This document shows, piece by piece, positions 1 to 8,068 of a stretch of 64,000 bases of DNA. The stretch lies in contig JBHIWH010000004.1 in NCBI GenBank assembly GCA_041987545.1, positions 351,544 through 415,543 on the forward strand, given 5' to 3'. The notes under the pieces were generated by a model that made no database searches, was not told where the DNA came from, and was given only the letters and a program-made list of their open reading frames with translations. The position numbers and the translations under genes were made by a program. Positions within the stretch are counted from its first letter, which is position 1; each line of letters opens with the position of its first letter. The DNA comes from JAJRXR01 sp041987545 (GTDB taxonomy: Bacteria; Planctomycetota; Phycisphaerae; Phycisphaerales; UBA1924).

Positions 1-1262
1 CCGTCCAGATCGACCGCCCACGCGCGGCCGGCCTGGTCGCCGTACGTGTCATCCTCATAGCTGCCCAGCAGCAGCAGCGGCCCGTGCACGTCGATGTCGT
101 GCCCGAGGCTGCCGTACTCCGTAGGGACCGACGGCGTGAATCGCTCGACGCGCAACCACCCGCCCGGGCCACGCCGGAACAGCTCGACCGCCCCGCCGGG
201 CAGCTCGCCCCCGGGCCCGGGGACCAACGCGTTCCAGAAGCCCACGAGCGCCAGGTCCCCGCTGAGCGCGACCTTGTTGCCGAACTCGCCGCTCGGCGAC
301 GGCGCCGCGGGCCGCAGCTTCGCGGTTCTGTTCCAGGCGGCCCCGTCGAACTCGAAGACCGAGGCCGAGCCGGTGTCGGACCCGTCGTCGTCGTCCTTGC
401 GGGCGCCGACGAGGGCCCGGTCGCCGTCGAGCGCGACGTCGATGCCGAACAAGTCCTCGAACTGCCCTTCGGGCGCCGAGAGCGTCGCGGTCTGGACCCA
501 GACGCCCGCGACCTTCTCGAAGATCGTCGCCGACCCGTCCTCGAAGGCGGCGCCGTTGCCGAAGAGCGAGCCGGAGAGCACGCGGCCCGAGTCGATCGCG
601 ACCGCGTGCCCGAAGTTGGCGAAGGCCTTGTGGGGCGTCGGTCGCAGCTTGGCCGTCTCGGCCCAGACCCCGTCGCCGCCCCGCTCGAACACGAACACCG
701 AGCCGCTCCGCGAGAGCCCGTCGGCGTCGTGCCGGGCGCCGATGACGGCGGTGTCCCCGTCGATGTCGCACGAGACCCCGAACCAGTCGCCCGCGAGCAG
801 GCTCGCCGGCGTCAGCGTCTGCGTGTACGCCCAGGCGCCCCCGTCGTGCTCGAACACGTACGCGCGGCCGGACTCCGGGCCCGCCTCGTTGGCCAGCATC
901 GCGCCGACGATGATCGTCGAGCCTTCCACGGCGGCGCCGAACCCGAACCCGTCGCCCGGCGCTCCGTCCGGCGCCGCCAGCTCTTGCTCGATCGACCACG
1001 AACCGTCCTCGAGCGCGTAGACGTACACCCCGCCCGTGTTGCCCGCGACACCTCGGGCCGCGACGACCATGCGCTGGCCGTCCGTATCGACGCACGCGCC
1101 GAAGAGGTCGTCGGCGGCCGCGCCCGCGCGCTCGAGCGGGGAGACGTCCGCCGCCAGCTTCTCGAGGACGAGCCCCGTCGCCATCGGCCCCGCGGGCGCG
1201 GCGGACGAGACCAGCGTGAGACAGAACGCGGGCGGGCACAGCAAGCAGGACATGCGCGGCAT
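1..1262 (-). CDS. FG-GAP repeat secreted protein (partial, C-terminus beyond window)
   Basis: The open frame runs off the left edge, leaving about 420 residues. It starts at an ATG at 1262 (MPRMSCLL), and an in-frame TGA lies shortly upstream. A second ATG three codons in (1253) is equally possible. A hydrophobic N-terminus suitable for export is followed by at least six repeats of about 55 residues of the form 'fG.sVaidGdt.ivGA..dd..gsvyvFe', for example DWFGVSCDIDGDTAVIGARH and DLFGIDVALDGDRALVGARK. This is the FG-GAP_2 type of beta-propeller blade, so the protein is probably an extracellular propeller without a known ligand. The next gene on the same strand is also FG-GAP-like but belongs to the VCBS variety, so the two are not simple duplicates. 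Whether this one also carries the C-terminal GCP tag cannot be seen. Confidence 0.85.
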   Translation of the reverse strand, partial: MPRMSCLLCPPAFCLTLVSSAAPAGPMATGLVLEKLAADVSPLERAGAAADDLFGACVDTDGQRMVVAARGVAGNTGGVYVYALEDGSWSIEQELAAPDGAPGDGFGFGAAVEGSTIIVGAMLANEAGPESGRAYVFEHDGGAWAYTQTLTPASLLAGDWFGVSCDIDGDTAVIGARHDADGLSRSGSVFVFERGGDGVWAETAKLRPTPHKAFANFGHAVAIDSGRVLSGSLFGNGAAFEDGSATIFEKVAGVWVQTATLSAPEGQFEDLFGIDVALDGDRALVGARKDDDDGSDTGSASVFEFDGAAWNRTAKLRPAAPSPSGEFGNKVALSGDLALVGFWNALVPGPGGELPGGAVELFRRGPGGWLRVERFTPSVPTEYGSLGHDIDVHGPLLLLGSYEDDTYGDQAGRAWAVDLD

Positions 1263-1347
1263 GGCATCGGTCTCCCCGGGTGGTCGGGGCCCGATCCGCG
1301 GCGGCGCCGCCCCGGTTCATCCGGGATCCTGCGCAAGAGACGACGGC

Positions 1348-3759
1348 CTAGGGGCATCCCTCGCCGAACGCGACCAGGTACGCGAACACGTCGGAGAAGT
1401 TGAACACGCCGACAGGCTCGGCCAGGTCCGCCACCGGGTCCATGTCTCCGAACGCGACGAGGTACGCGAACACGTCGGAGAAGTTGAGCGTGCCGAACGG
1501 CTCGGCCAGGTCGGCAACGTTGCATCCGGGGTCGTCGATCGCGGCGCGGCTCGGCAGTGCAGACAGGCCAGCGAGCAGACCGCGCTTGCCCGTCACGACC
1601 CACGGTCGCCCGTCGCCCGACAGGTCCACGACCGCGACGCCGCCCGAGGGCTCGCCGGCGAGGTACGACTCGATCGGCTCGATCTCCTCGGCGCCCCTCG
1701 CCCGGCTGGCGCTGATGACGCCCACGAACTGGTCGCGCGGGCTGGACCCGTCGTTGGTGAAGACGACCTCGCCGGGCCCGTCGCCCTCGAGGTCGGCGAT
1801 TGTGACGTCGACGATGTTCCAGCCGTCGGCGCGCTCCCCGGTGAACAGCGTGCTGGCGGAGAACTCGCCGCCGCCGGTGTTCTCGAGCACGACGATGTAG
1901 ACCGGGCGTGTCGGGTCGTCGTTGGAGACGGCGACGAAGTCGTCGTCGCCGTCGCCGTCCCAGTCCCCCGCCGCAAGGCTCGAGACGTCCTCGATGGGCG
2001 CGATATCGACCGAGTCGGTCAGCGTGGGCGTGCCGTCGAGCTGGAAGGTGTAGAAGTCGATCGTGCTGAGCACCGTGTGCGACAGCGCGACGCGGGGCGT
2101 CTGGTCGGGGTCGAAGCCCATCGCCATCGTGGTCGCGGGGGCGGCGGTGGTCGGGCCCGCGACGAACGTGCCGTCGCCGTTGTTGAACCAAACGCCGAGC
2201 GTGTTGCTGTAGCTCACCGCCGCGTCGAGCGTGGGGTTGTCGTCGATGGTGGCAAAGGCAACGCCGAAGGGCGTGAAGATGTCGGTTAGTATGGTCTTGG
2301 GCGCGAGCGAGAAGGCGCCCGCGCCGTCGTTGAGCATGACCTCGACACCGCCGGCGGGGCTGGGCGCGGCAAGGTCGGGACCGTTCACGCCGTCGAGATC
2401 GCCGATCGCCAGGGGACCGGTCGCGCTGACCGACAGGGGCGGGTCGGCCGGGCCGAACGTGTCGTTGACCCCATCCCACCAGTGGACGTGCAGGTCGAAG
2501 GGCTGCGAGCCGGTGCTCGAGGGCACAGCCAGCGCGGCGATCTCCGGCACGCCGTCGGGCGAGCCGTCGAAGTTTGCGACCGCCAGCGACACGACCTCGT
2601 TTGACGACGGGATGCGCCCGAGCTGCTCGGAGAGCAGGTCGAGCCCGTTGCCCAGCAGGAGCACGCCGACGTCCTCGAACGAGCTGAACACGGCCAGGTC
2701 CACGAAGGGGTAGTCGCCCGGCCCGAAATCCGAGAAGGCGATGTCGGCGACGCCGTCGGGCACGACGTGCGTCGAGTCGCCTTCGAACGTCACGCCGATC
2801 GAGCCGAAGAGAATCGTGACGGTGTCGGTCACGCCGTTGGCGATCGCCGCGTCGGGCTGGCCGTCCTTGTTCAGGTCGCCGAAGGCGATCTTCGTGGGCC
2901 CGACCCCGGCGGCCTCGGTGTCGGTCTGCGAGAGCGTGCCGTCGGCGTTGTTTGTAAACACGCTCACCGTCGCGGGCTGGGTCGGGATCGCGCTGGCGAC
3001 GACGAGGTCCCGGTCGCCGTCGCCGTCGAGGTCCTCGGAGCCCACCGCGCCGATCGTCCCGGGGACGGCGTAAGAGGGGCCAGCGGCGTACGCGCCCGCC
3101 CCGTCGTAGACGGCGGTCCGCACGTTGTTCACCCCCGCGCCCAGCCCGAGCACGACGTCCTCGTCCTCGTCGTCGTCGATGTCGAGCAGCGCCAGCGACG
3201 TGACCGAGCCCAGGCCCGGCGGGAAGCCCCCCTCGGAGTACGTGCCGTCCCCGTTGTCGATGAAGACCTTGGCCGCGGCGAACGGGCCGCCGCCCTCGCC
3301 GTAGACCACGATGTTCTTGCGCCCCGGCGCCGAGCCCTCCGTGAACTCCAGCCCGGCGACCGCGAGCAGCCCGCTCGGGCCGACGGTCGTGATCGTGCCG
3401 AGCACGTCGACGTTGTGGACCATCCCGTCGGATGTCACAACGCCGATGCTCCGCAGGAGGCCGTCGTCGCTGAAGCACTTGGCGACGGCGATGGGGACGC
3501 CGGGCACGTCGTAGGCGAGCGTCGTGCCGCCGCTGGGTGTCTTGTCCAGGTCGTCGTAGAACCTGAAGACAAGATTGCCCTGCCCGTTGTCGGCCCGGAA
3601 CGCGACCATGCGGATGATCTCGCCACCCTGGGACACGCACCCGCCCGCGTAGTCCCGGTCGAGCCGCTGCTGCACGTTCGAGAGCGTCAGCGTCTGGCAG
3701 GAGGGCAGCGCCGCCGCGCCAGAAACGACAATCAGAACCGCCAGCCTCTTTCCGGGCAT
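1348..3759 (-). CDS. VCBS/FG-GAP repeat protein with C-terminal GC-type dockerin-like tag
   Basis: 803 residues from the ATG at 3759, which sits just behind a purine-rich GGAAGGGGGG ribosome site; a longer start at 3825 would put non-hydrophobic sequence ahead of the signal peptide and is rejected. The first ~22 residues form a signal peptide (MPGKRLAVLIVVSGAAALPSC). The LPSC end resembles a lipobox but has Pro at -2, so lipidation is uncertain. The body contains repeated Ca-binding blades with motifs such as DLDGDGDRDLVVA, DLNKDGQPDAAIA and DWDGDGDDDFVAV, typical of VCBS/integrin-like propellers. The last ~55 residues are two tag repeats beginning ADLAEPFG and ADLAEPVG, each with FSDVFAYLVAFG, ending GCP. 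Function is unknown; an exported, cell-surface or matrix-associated propeller is likely. Confidence 0.88.
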   Translation of the reverse strand: MPGKRLAVLIVVSGAAALPSCQTLTLSNVQQRLDRDYAGGCVSQGGEIIRMVAFRADNGQGNLVFRFYDDLDKTPSGGTTLAYDVPGVPIAVAKCFSDDGLLRSIGVVTSDGMVHNVDVLGTITTVGPSGLLAVAGLEFTEGSAPGRKNIVVYGEGGGPFAAAKVFIDNGDGTYSEGGFPPGLGSVTSLALLDIDDDEDEDVVLGLGAGVNNVRTAVYDGAGAYAAGPSYAVPGTIGAVGSEDLDGDGDRDLVVASAIPTQPATVSVFTNNADGTLSQTDTEAAGVGPTKIAFGDLNKDGQPDAAIANGVTDTVTILFGSIGVTFEGDSTHVVPDGVADIAFSDFGPGDYPFVDLAVFSSFEDVGVLLLGNGLDLLSEQLGRIPSSNEVVSLAVANFDGSPDGVPEIAALAVPSSTGSQPFDLHVHWWDGVNDTFGPADPPLSVSATGPLAIGDLDGVNGPDLAAPSPAGGVEVMLNDGAGAFSLAPKTILTDIFTPFGVAFATIDDNPTLDAAVSYSNTLGVWFNNGDGTFVAGPTTAAPATTMAMGFDPDQTPRVALSHTVLSTIDFYTFQLDGTPTLTDSVDIAPIEDVSSLAAGDWDGDGDDDFVAVSNDDPTRPVYIVVLENTGGGEFSASTLFTGERADGWNIVDVTIADLEGDGPGEVVFTNDGSSPRDQFVGVISASRARGAEEIEPIESYLAGEPSGGVAVVDLSGDGRPWVVTGKRGLLAGLSALPSRAAIDDPGCNVADLAEPFGTLNFSDVFAYLVAFGDMDPVADLAEPVGVFNFSDVFAYLVAFGEGCP

Positions 3760-3831
3760 GATGCCCCCCTTCCGTCGGCGGACCCGACGACAGGAGATTG
3801 CACCAGATCCCGCGTCCCGGCACAACGGCGA

Positions 3832-3859
3832 CGCCCCGAACTCGCGATGAATCGGGGCG
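3832..3859 (-). terminator. GC hairpin downstream of atpA (possible terminator)
   Basis: Perfect 8-bp inverted repeat (CGCCCCGA / TCGGGGCG) with a 12-base loop, located 41 bases past the atpA stop codon and before the next gene on the same strand. There is no following T-tract, so intrinsic termination is only a suggestion. Confidence 0.35.
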
Positions 3860-3899
3860 CTGACGGGCCCGAACGAACCGGAGAGGCGTGCCAGGAGCC

Positions 3900-5486
3900 T
3901 CAGGCCCCCTGCTTACCCTTCCAGTCCGCCTTGTAGTGCGTGATGCCGTCGGCGATCTTCTCGCCCAGCGAGTCGTCGAGCGCCTTCTTGTCGGCCAGCT
4001 CGTCGTACACCGCCTTCAGGCTGGTCTTGAAGTAGTTGAGCATGCCCTTCTCGAACTCGTCCACCTTGTCCAGGGGGACGTCGTCGAGGAAGCCCTTCGT
4101 GCCCGCGTAGATCGACAGGATCTGGTCGGTCACCGGGAACGGCACGTACTGGGGCTGCTTGAGCAGCTCGACCATCCGGGCGCCGCGATCGAGCTGCTTC
4201 TGCGTCGCCGCGTCCAGCTCCGTGCCCAGCTGCGCGAAGGCCTCGAGCTCGCGGAAGGCGGCCAGGTCCAGACGCAGCGAGCCGGCGATCTTCTTCATCG
4301 CCTTGACCTGGGCGGCGCCGCCCACGCGCGACACCGAGATGCCGACGTTGATGGCCGGGCGGACGCCGGCGAAGAACAGCTCGGGCTCGAGATAAATCTG
4401 CCCGTCGGTGATCGAGATCACGTTGGTCGGGATGTACGCCGAGACGTCGCCCTCCTGCGTCTCGATGACGGGCAGGGCGGTCAGCGAGCCGCCGCCGTTC
4501 TCGTCCGAGAGCTTGGTGGCGCGCTCGAGCAGGCGGGAGTGCAGGTAGAACACGTCGCCCGGGTAGGCCTCTCGGCCCGGCGGGCGGCGGAGCAGGAGCG
4601 ACAGCTGGCGGTACGCGACGGCCTGCTTGGACAGGTCGTCGTAGATGAGCAGGGCGTGCTTGGGCATCGGGCGCCCGTCGGACATGGTCTTGGCGCCGCC
4701 CTTGGCCGACCACATGAAGTACTCGCCCATCGCGCAGCCGGCGTAGGGCGCCACGTACTGCATGGGGGCGGGGTCCGAGCTGGCCGCGTTGACCACGATC
4801 GTGTAGTCCATCGCGCCGTTCTTCTTCAGCGTCTCGACGACGCCGGCGACCGTGGACTCTTTCTGGCCGACCGCGACGTAGATGCAGACCACGGCCTCGG
4901 TCGTGCCCCAGTACTGCTTCTGGTTGATGATCGTGTCGATCGCGACGGCGGTCTTGCCCGTCTTGCGGTCGCCGATGATCAGCTCGCGCTGCCCGCGGCC
5001 GATCGGGATCATCGCGTCGATCGCCTTGATGCCCGTCTGCAGGGGCTCGCTCACCGGCTGACGCTCGGCGATCCCCGGCGCGATGATGTCCATCTTGCGG
5101 GTCTGGGCGCCCTCGATCGAGGGGCCGTCGTCCAGCGGGCGGCCAAGCGGGTCGACCACGCGGCCGAGCATCTGCTCGCCCACGGGCACCTCGAGCAGGC
5201 GCCCGGTCGCCTTGACCAGGTCGCCCTCCTTGACGGCCAGGTAGTCGCCGTAGATGACCGCGCCGACCGTGTCGGTCTCGAGGTTCATCACCTGGCCCAT
5301 GACGCCGCCCTCGGACGTCTGGAACTCGAGCAGCTCACCGGCCATCGCCTTGGACAGCCCGTAGATCCGCGCGATGCCGTCGCCGACCTCGACGACGCGC
5401 CCGACCTCGCTGACCTCCAGCTCGGCGCTGAACTGCTCGATTTCCTGCTTGATGACGCTGGCGATCTCGTCGGTCTTGATCTTCAC
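3900..5486 (-). CDS. atpA: F-type ATP synthase subunit alpha
   Basis: 528 residues with a GTG start at 5486. The protein is the non-catalytic nucleotide-binding alpha subunit of the F1 sector. The N-terminal beta-barrel (about 25-95) includes VGRVVEVGDGIARIYGL. The P-loop GDRKTGKT lies at 172-179, and the VSRVGGAAQ segment carries the conserved arginine that reaches into the catalytic site. Length and motifs are normal, with no truncation. The context is odd: neither atpG, atpD nor atpH is adjacent. The gene lies 224 bases downstream of cdaR on the same strand and is followed by a secreted-protein gene, so the usual atp operon is split in this genome. The region upstream carries GC hairpins, and the ribosome site before the GTG is weak. 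Confidence 0.97.
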   Translation of the reverse strand: MKIKTDEIASVIKQEIEQFSAELEVSEVGRVVEVGDGIARIYGLSKAMAGELLEFQTSEGGVMGQVMNLETDTVGAVIYGDYLAVKEGDLVKATGRLLEVPVGEQMLGRVVDPLGRPLDDGPSIEGAQTRKMDIIAPGIAERQPVSEPLQTGIKAIDAMIPIGRGQRELIIGDRKTGKTAVAIDTIINQKQYWGTTEAVVCIYVAVGQKESTVAGVVETLKKNGAMDYTIVVNAASSDPAPMQYVAPYAGCAMGEYFMWSAKGGAKTMSDGRPMPKHALLIYDDLSKQAVAYRQLSLLLRRPPGREAYPGDVFYLHSRLLERATKLSDENGGGSLTALPVIETQEGDVSAYIPTNVISITDGQIYLEPELFFAGVRPAINVGISVSRVGGAAQVKAMKKIAGSLRLDLAAFRELEAFAQLGTELDAATQKQLDRGARMVELLKQPQYVPFPVTDQILSIYAGTKGFLDDVPLDKVDEFEKGMLNYFKTSLKAVYDELADKKALDDSLGEKIADGITHYKADWKGKQGA

Positions 5487-5557
5487 GGCGGCGGTTCCCC
5501 CCGCCCGTCGGGCTCGCGCCCCGGGCGGTCAATCGGAGTGGGTTCGTGCTGCGTCTT

Positions 5558-5597
5558 CCCGGGGGCTGCGGACCCCGGGCGCCCCTCGCGGGAGGGG
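5558..5597 (-). other. Two adjacent GC hairpins in the cdaR-atpA gap
   Basis: Two inverted repeats lie back to back: 5582-5597 (CCCCTC/GAGGGG, 4-base loop) and 5558-5579 (CCCGGGG/CCCCGGG, 8-base loop). Read on the minus strand they would fold ~70-110 bases before the atpA start. They may mark the end of the cdaA-cdaR transcript or structure the atpA leader. No T-tract follows either. Confidence 0.3.
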
Positions 5598-5710
5598 AAG
5601 GAAGCGTAGCTCTCCACGCCGCCGGTTTCCCGCCCCAATGGTCCTCGGATCGGGCCCCGGGGGGGGGCCTGCACCGGGTCCGATCGGCGGGGCCACGGGC
5701 CGGCGAGCGG

Positions 5711-6739
5711 TCAGGGCGCCGACGGCCCCGTCTCGTCCTCGATCCGCTCGATGCTCAGCCCCACGCTCGGATCCTCGACCCGGGCCGTCACCCCGGGGGG
5801 CAGGAACACGATCCGGGCCGCCTTGGACCCGATCCCGTCGGCCAGTTCCTGGAACGAGAGCGACACCACCGCCATCGGGCTCGCCTCGCCCCGCTCGATC
5901 CGCCCCACCGCCTCGCTCGGCCCGCTCACGACCACGTCGAACAGGTCCGTGTCCTCGGTCGCCAGCTCGATCCGCCACCGCCCAAGCTCGGGCGGGGGCA
6001 GCAGCACCTGCACGGGCAGGCGGGGGATCGTGTACGTCCTGGTCCGCGTGCGGACGGCGACCGCCGCGTCCACGATGGGGGGCGCCATCGACACGTGCCA
6101 CGCGTCGGCCAGCGCCGCGGGCGGGCGCAGCCGCACGCCCGAGAGCACCTCCTCGCGCCCGGGCGGGACGTCGTCGATCATCTCCTGGTCGATCACGGCC
6201 AGGGCCTCGAGCGTGGACTGATCCACGCCGACCAGCGCCGACGCGGGCACGCGGAGCATCACCGACGCGGGGGTCAGCCGCGGGGGCCCGTCCAGCACGC
6301 CCTGGGGAGTCCGGGCGGCGACGGGCACGCGGATCTCCACGGCCCGGTCCATCTCGATCGTGACCGTTTCGGGGCGGATCTCGGAGATCGAGACGCCCGT
6401 CTCCCGCAGGGCCTCGGTCTTGCGGAGCGCCTCGCGGAGGGCGACCACGTGCGACCCGGGCGTCGAGGGCAGCTCGCGCCCCACGACCAACGACACGCGC
6501 CCTCCCAGCCGCTCGCGGGCGTCGGCGACCACCGCCGCCGAGCCCAGCAGCGTGACCTCGACGGCCCCCTCCCACGCCGGGTCCGTCACCCGCACGAGGT
6601 TCGCCCCGTCGCCCTCGTCGGCAATCGCGACCACCAGCGTGACCTGCTCGGAGCGGAGCGTGCGGCTCTCGGCGATCACCCAGACCAGCAGGGTCAGCAG
6701 CACGACGACAAACCCGGTCTTGACCCGTGCCCACGTCAC
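5711..6739 (-). CDS. cdaR: YbbR-domain protein, CdaA regulator CdaR
   Basis: 342 residues from a GTG whose GTGA overlaps the cdaA stop by four bases, so the two are translationally coupled. A single N-terminal membrane helix (about 8-24, FVVVLLTLLVWVIAE) is followed by extracytoplasmic YbbR-like repeats, with the recurring pattern of a valine-rich strand pair ending in a conserved proline-rich turn. In firmicutes CdaR binds and modulates the membrane diadenylate cyclase CdaA. The operon arrangement here is the same as in that family, which is the main support for the name. Sequence similarity among YbbR proteins is low, so the repeat boundaries are approximate. Confidence 0.82.
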   Translation of the reverse strand: MTWARVKTGFVVVLLTLLVWVIAESRTLRSEQVTLVVAIADEGDGANLVRVTDPAWEGAVEVTLLGSAAVVADARERLGGRVSLVVGRELPSTPGSHVVALREALRKTEALRETGVSISEIRPETVTIEMDRAVEIRVPVAARTPQGVLDGPPRLTPASVMLRVPASALVGVDQSTLEALAVIDQEMIDDVPPGREEVLSGVRLRPPAALADAWHVSMAPPIVDAAVAVRTRTRTYTIPRLPVQVLLPPPELGRWRIELATEDTDLFDVVVSGPSEAVGRIERGEASPMAVVSLSFQELADGIGSKAARIVFLPPGVTARVEDPSVGLSIERIEDETGPSAP

Positions 6740-7695
6740 GCCGCGCCCTCCCGGCGCTCGTCGCCGTCGCCCTTGGGCTTCTCCATCTGCTCGGGCGTGA
6801 CGACCTCGTCCTCGTCCAGGCCGGCCGAGCTCAGCCCCCCGCCGCCCTCGATCTCATCGCCCTCGTCCTCGGGCGACGCGTCGTCGTCGGGCGTCGCCGG
6901 CTGCTTGCCCAGCCGCTTGAGCAGCACGTCCGGCAGGTCGTCGGGGTCGATGGGGATCGAGAGCCTGCCCCGGTCGGCCATCCGGATCGCGCCCGTCTCC
7001 TCGCTCACGATCACGACCAGCGCGTCCGACTCCTTGGTGATCCCTACCGCCGCCCTGTGCCTCGAGCCCAGGCTCGGGTCGGGCATCTCGCTGGGGTCGG
7101 CCAGGGGCAGCTGCACGCCGGCGGCGTGGATCTTCTTGCCCCGGATTACGACGGCCAGGTCGTGCAGCGCCGAGCCCGGGTAGAAGATCGTGCTCAGCAG
7201 CTGCTCGCTCAGCTCCGCGTTCAGGGTCGTCCCGCCCTCGGTCAGGCCCCGCAGCCCGAACTGCCGCTCGATGACGACCAGCGCGCCGAACCGCTGCTTG
7301 GACAGGTAGACGCACGAGGCGGAGATCGAGTCCACGATCTGCGAGCTCTCGCTGGGTCCGCTCCGGAGGATGGGCGCCTCGCCCAGGCGGATCAGCGCCC
7401 GCCGCAGCTCGGGCTGGAAGATCACGATCAGGGCGACCGCGGCCAGCGCGATGAACAGCTCGTACAGGTACGACACCCGCGCGAACGCGTCGCCCGCGCC
7501 GAACACCCGGACGATCAGCGTCGCCGCGATGAAGATCAGCAGCAGGCCCTTGAGGGCGCCGGCGGCACGCGTGCCCTGGACGAAGCGGACGACGGCCCAG
7601 ATCACGATGCCGATCAGGGCCAGCTCGAGGACGACCTCGAGGGGCGAGTACGACCCGATGCGGTCGAAGAGGTCCTGGAGCCTGGTCAGGGGCAT
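6736..7695 (-). CDS. cdaA: Diadenylate cyclase (c-di-AMP synthase), CdaA type, with altered DGA motif
   Basis: 319 residues from an ATG at 7695. Three membrane helices (about 18-40, 48-64, 78-94) precede a DAC domain (about 110-245). Family signatures present are FGALVVIER (136-144), LNAELSEQLL, SRHRAAVGI (211-219) and IVSEETG. The enzyme condenses two ATP into cyclic di-AMP. The catalytic DGA triplet is changed: LHDGA of the family reads LHDLA here (D179-L180-A181), with the Asp and Ala retained. A ~75-residue acidic C-terminal tail (about 245-319) is low complexity. The protein is coupled to the YbbR partner encoded next. The cyclase fold is secure, but full activity is less so because of the Gly-to-Leu change. 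Confidence 0.9.
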   Translation of the reverse strand: MPLTRLQDLFDRIGSYSPLEVVLELALIGIVIWAVVRFVQGTRAAGALKGLLLIFIAATLIVRVFGAGDAFARVSYLYELFIALAAVALIVIFQPELRRALIRLGEAPILRSGPSESSQIVDSISASCVYLSKQRFGALVVIERQFGLRGLTEGGTTLNAELSEQLLSTIFYPGSALHDLAVVIRGKKIHAAGVQLPLADPSEMPDPSLGSRHRAAVGITKESDALVVIVSEETGAIRMADRGRLSIPIDPDDLPDVLLKRLGKQPATPDDDASPEDEGDEIEGGGGLSSAGLDEDEVVTPEQMEKPKGDGDERREGAA

Positions 7696-7798
7696 CGCCG
7701 CTCGCTTCTACTCCTCTCCCGCCCGGGGCCACGACCGGTCCTGGGGTTGGGTTGCTATCGTCGCGACGCCCGTCGGCCCTGCTGTTTCCGGAGCCCCC

Positions 7799-8065
7799 GT
7801 GCCCTACCGCGTCACGAGTTTCGAGCCCACGCCGAACCCCAACGCGCTCAAGTGCATGGTCGAGCCGAGCCCGGCGTCGTCGCCACGATCCTACTTCAAC
7901 GCGGGCCAGGCCGCCGACGACGCCCTCGCCGCCGCCCTTTTCGACGTCGACGGCGTGACCAACGTCCTGATCCACTCGGCCTTCATCACCGTGGGCAAGC
8001 GCCCGGACGCGAGCTGGAAGTCGGTCAGGGCCGGGGTCGAGCGCGCCCTGGCGGCCTCGGAGTAG
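7799..8065 (+). CDS. Stand-alone Nfu/NifU N-terminal domain protein
   Basis: 88 residues from a GTG at 7799; the open frame continues upstream, but that part is antisense to cdaA and is not credible coding. The sequence begins VPYRVTSFEPTPNPNALK, the hallmark 'TPNPxxLK' start of the Nfu N-terminal domain, and continues through VDGVTNVLIHSAFITVGKRP, equivalent to the family's 'PGV..VF...dFITVtk'. The C-terminal CxxC iron-sulfur scaffold domain of full-length Nfu is absent, so this cannot itself hold a cluster in the usual way. It probably assists Fe-S transfer or docking. It ends three bases before mutY, which encodes a 4Fe-4S enzyme, and the two are probably co-transcribed. The cdaA gene is divergent, with 103 bases between. 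Confidence 0.82.
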   Translation: MPYRVTSFEPTPNPNALKCMVEPSPASSPRSYFNAGQAADDALAAALFDVDGVTNVLIHSAFITVGKRPDASWKSVRAGVERALAASE

Positions 8066-8068
8066 GCC

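Noticed and set aside
812..3823. 1003-residue minus-strand frame covering both FG-GAP genes
   Set aside because: It is Arg-rich in a frame offset from the two frames that show propeller repeats, signal peptides and the C-terminal tag.
5659..5667. Run of nine G in the cdaR-atpA gap
   Set aside because: Long G runs are expected at this base composition and it is outside any gene; no function suggested.
7370..7798. In-frame upstream extension of the Nfu N-terminal-domain protein (143 extra residues)
   Set aside because: The extension is antisense to cdaA and has no domain character; the GTG at 7799 gives the normal family start.
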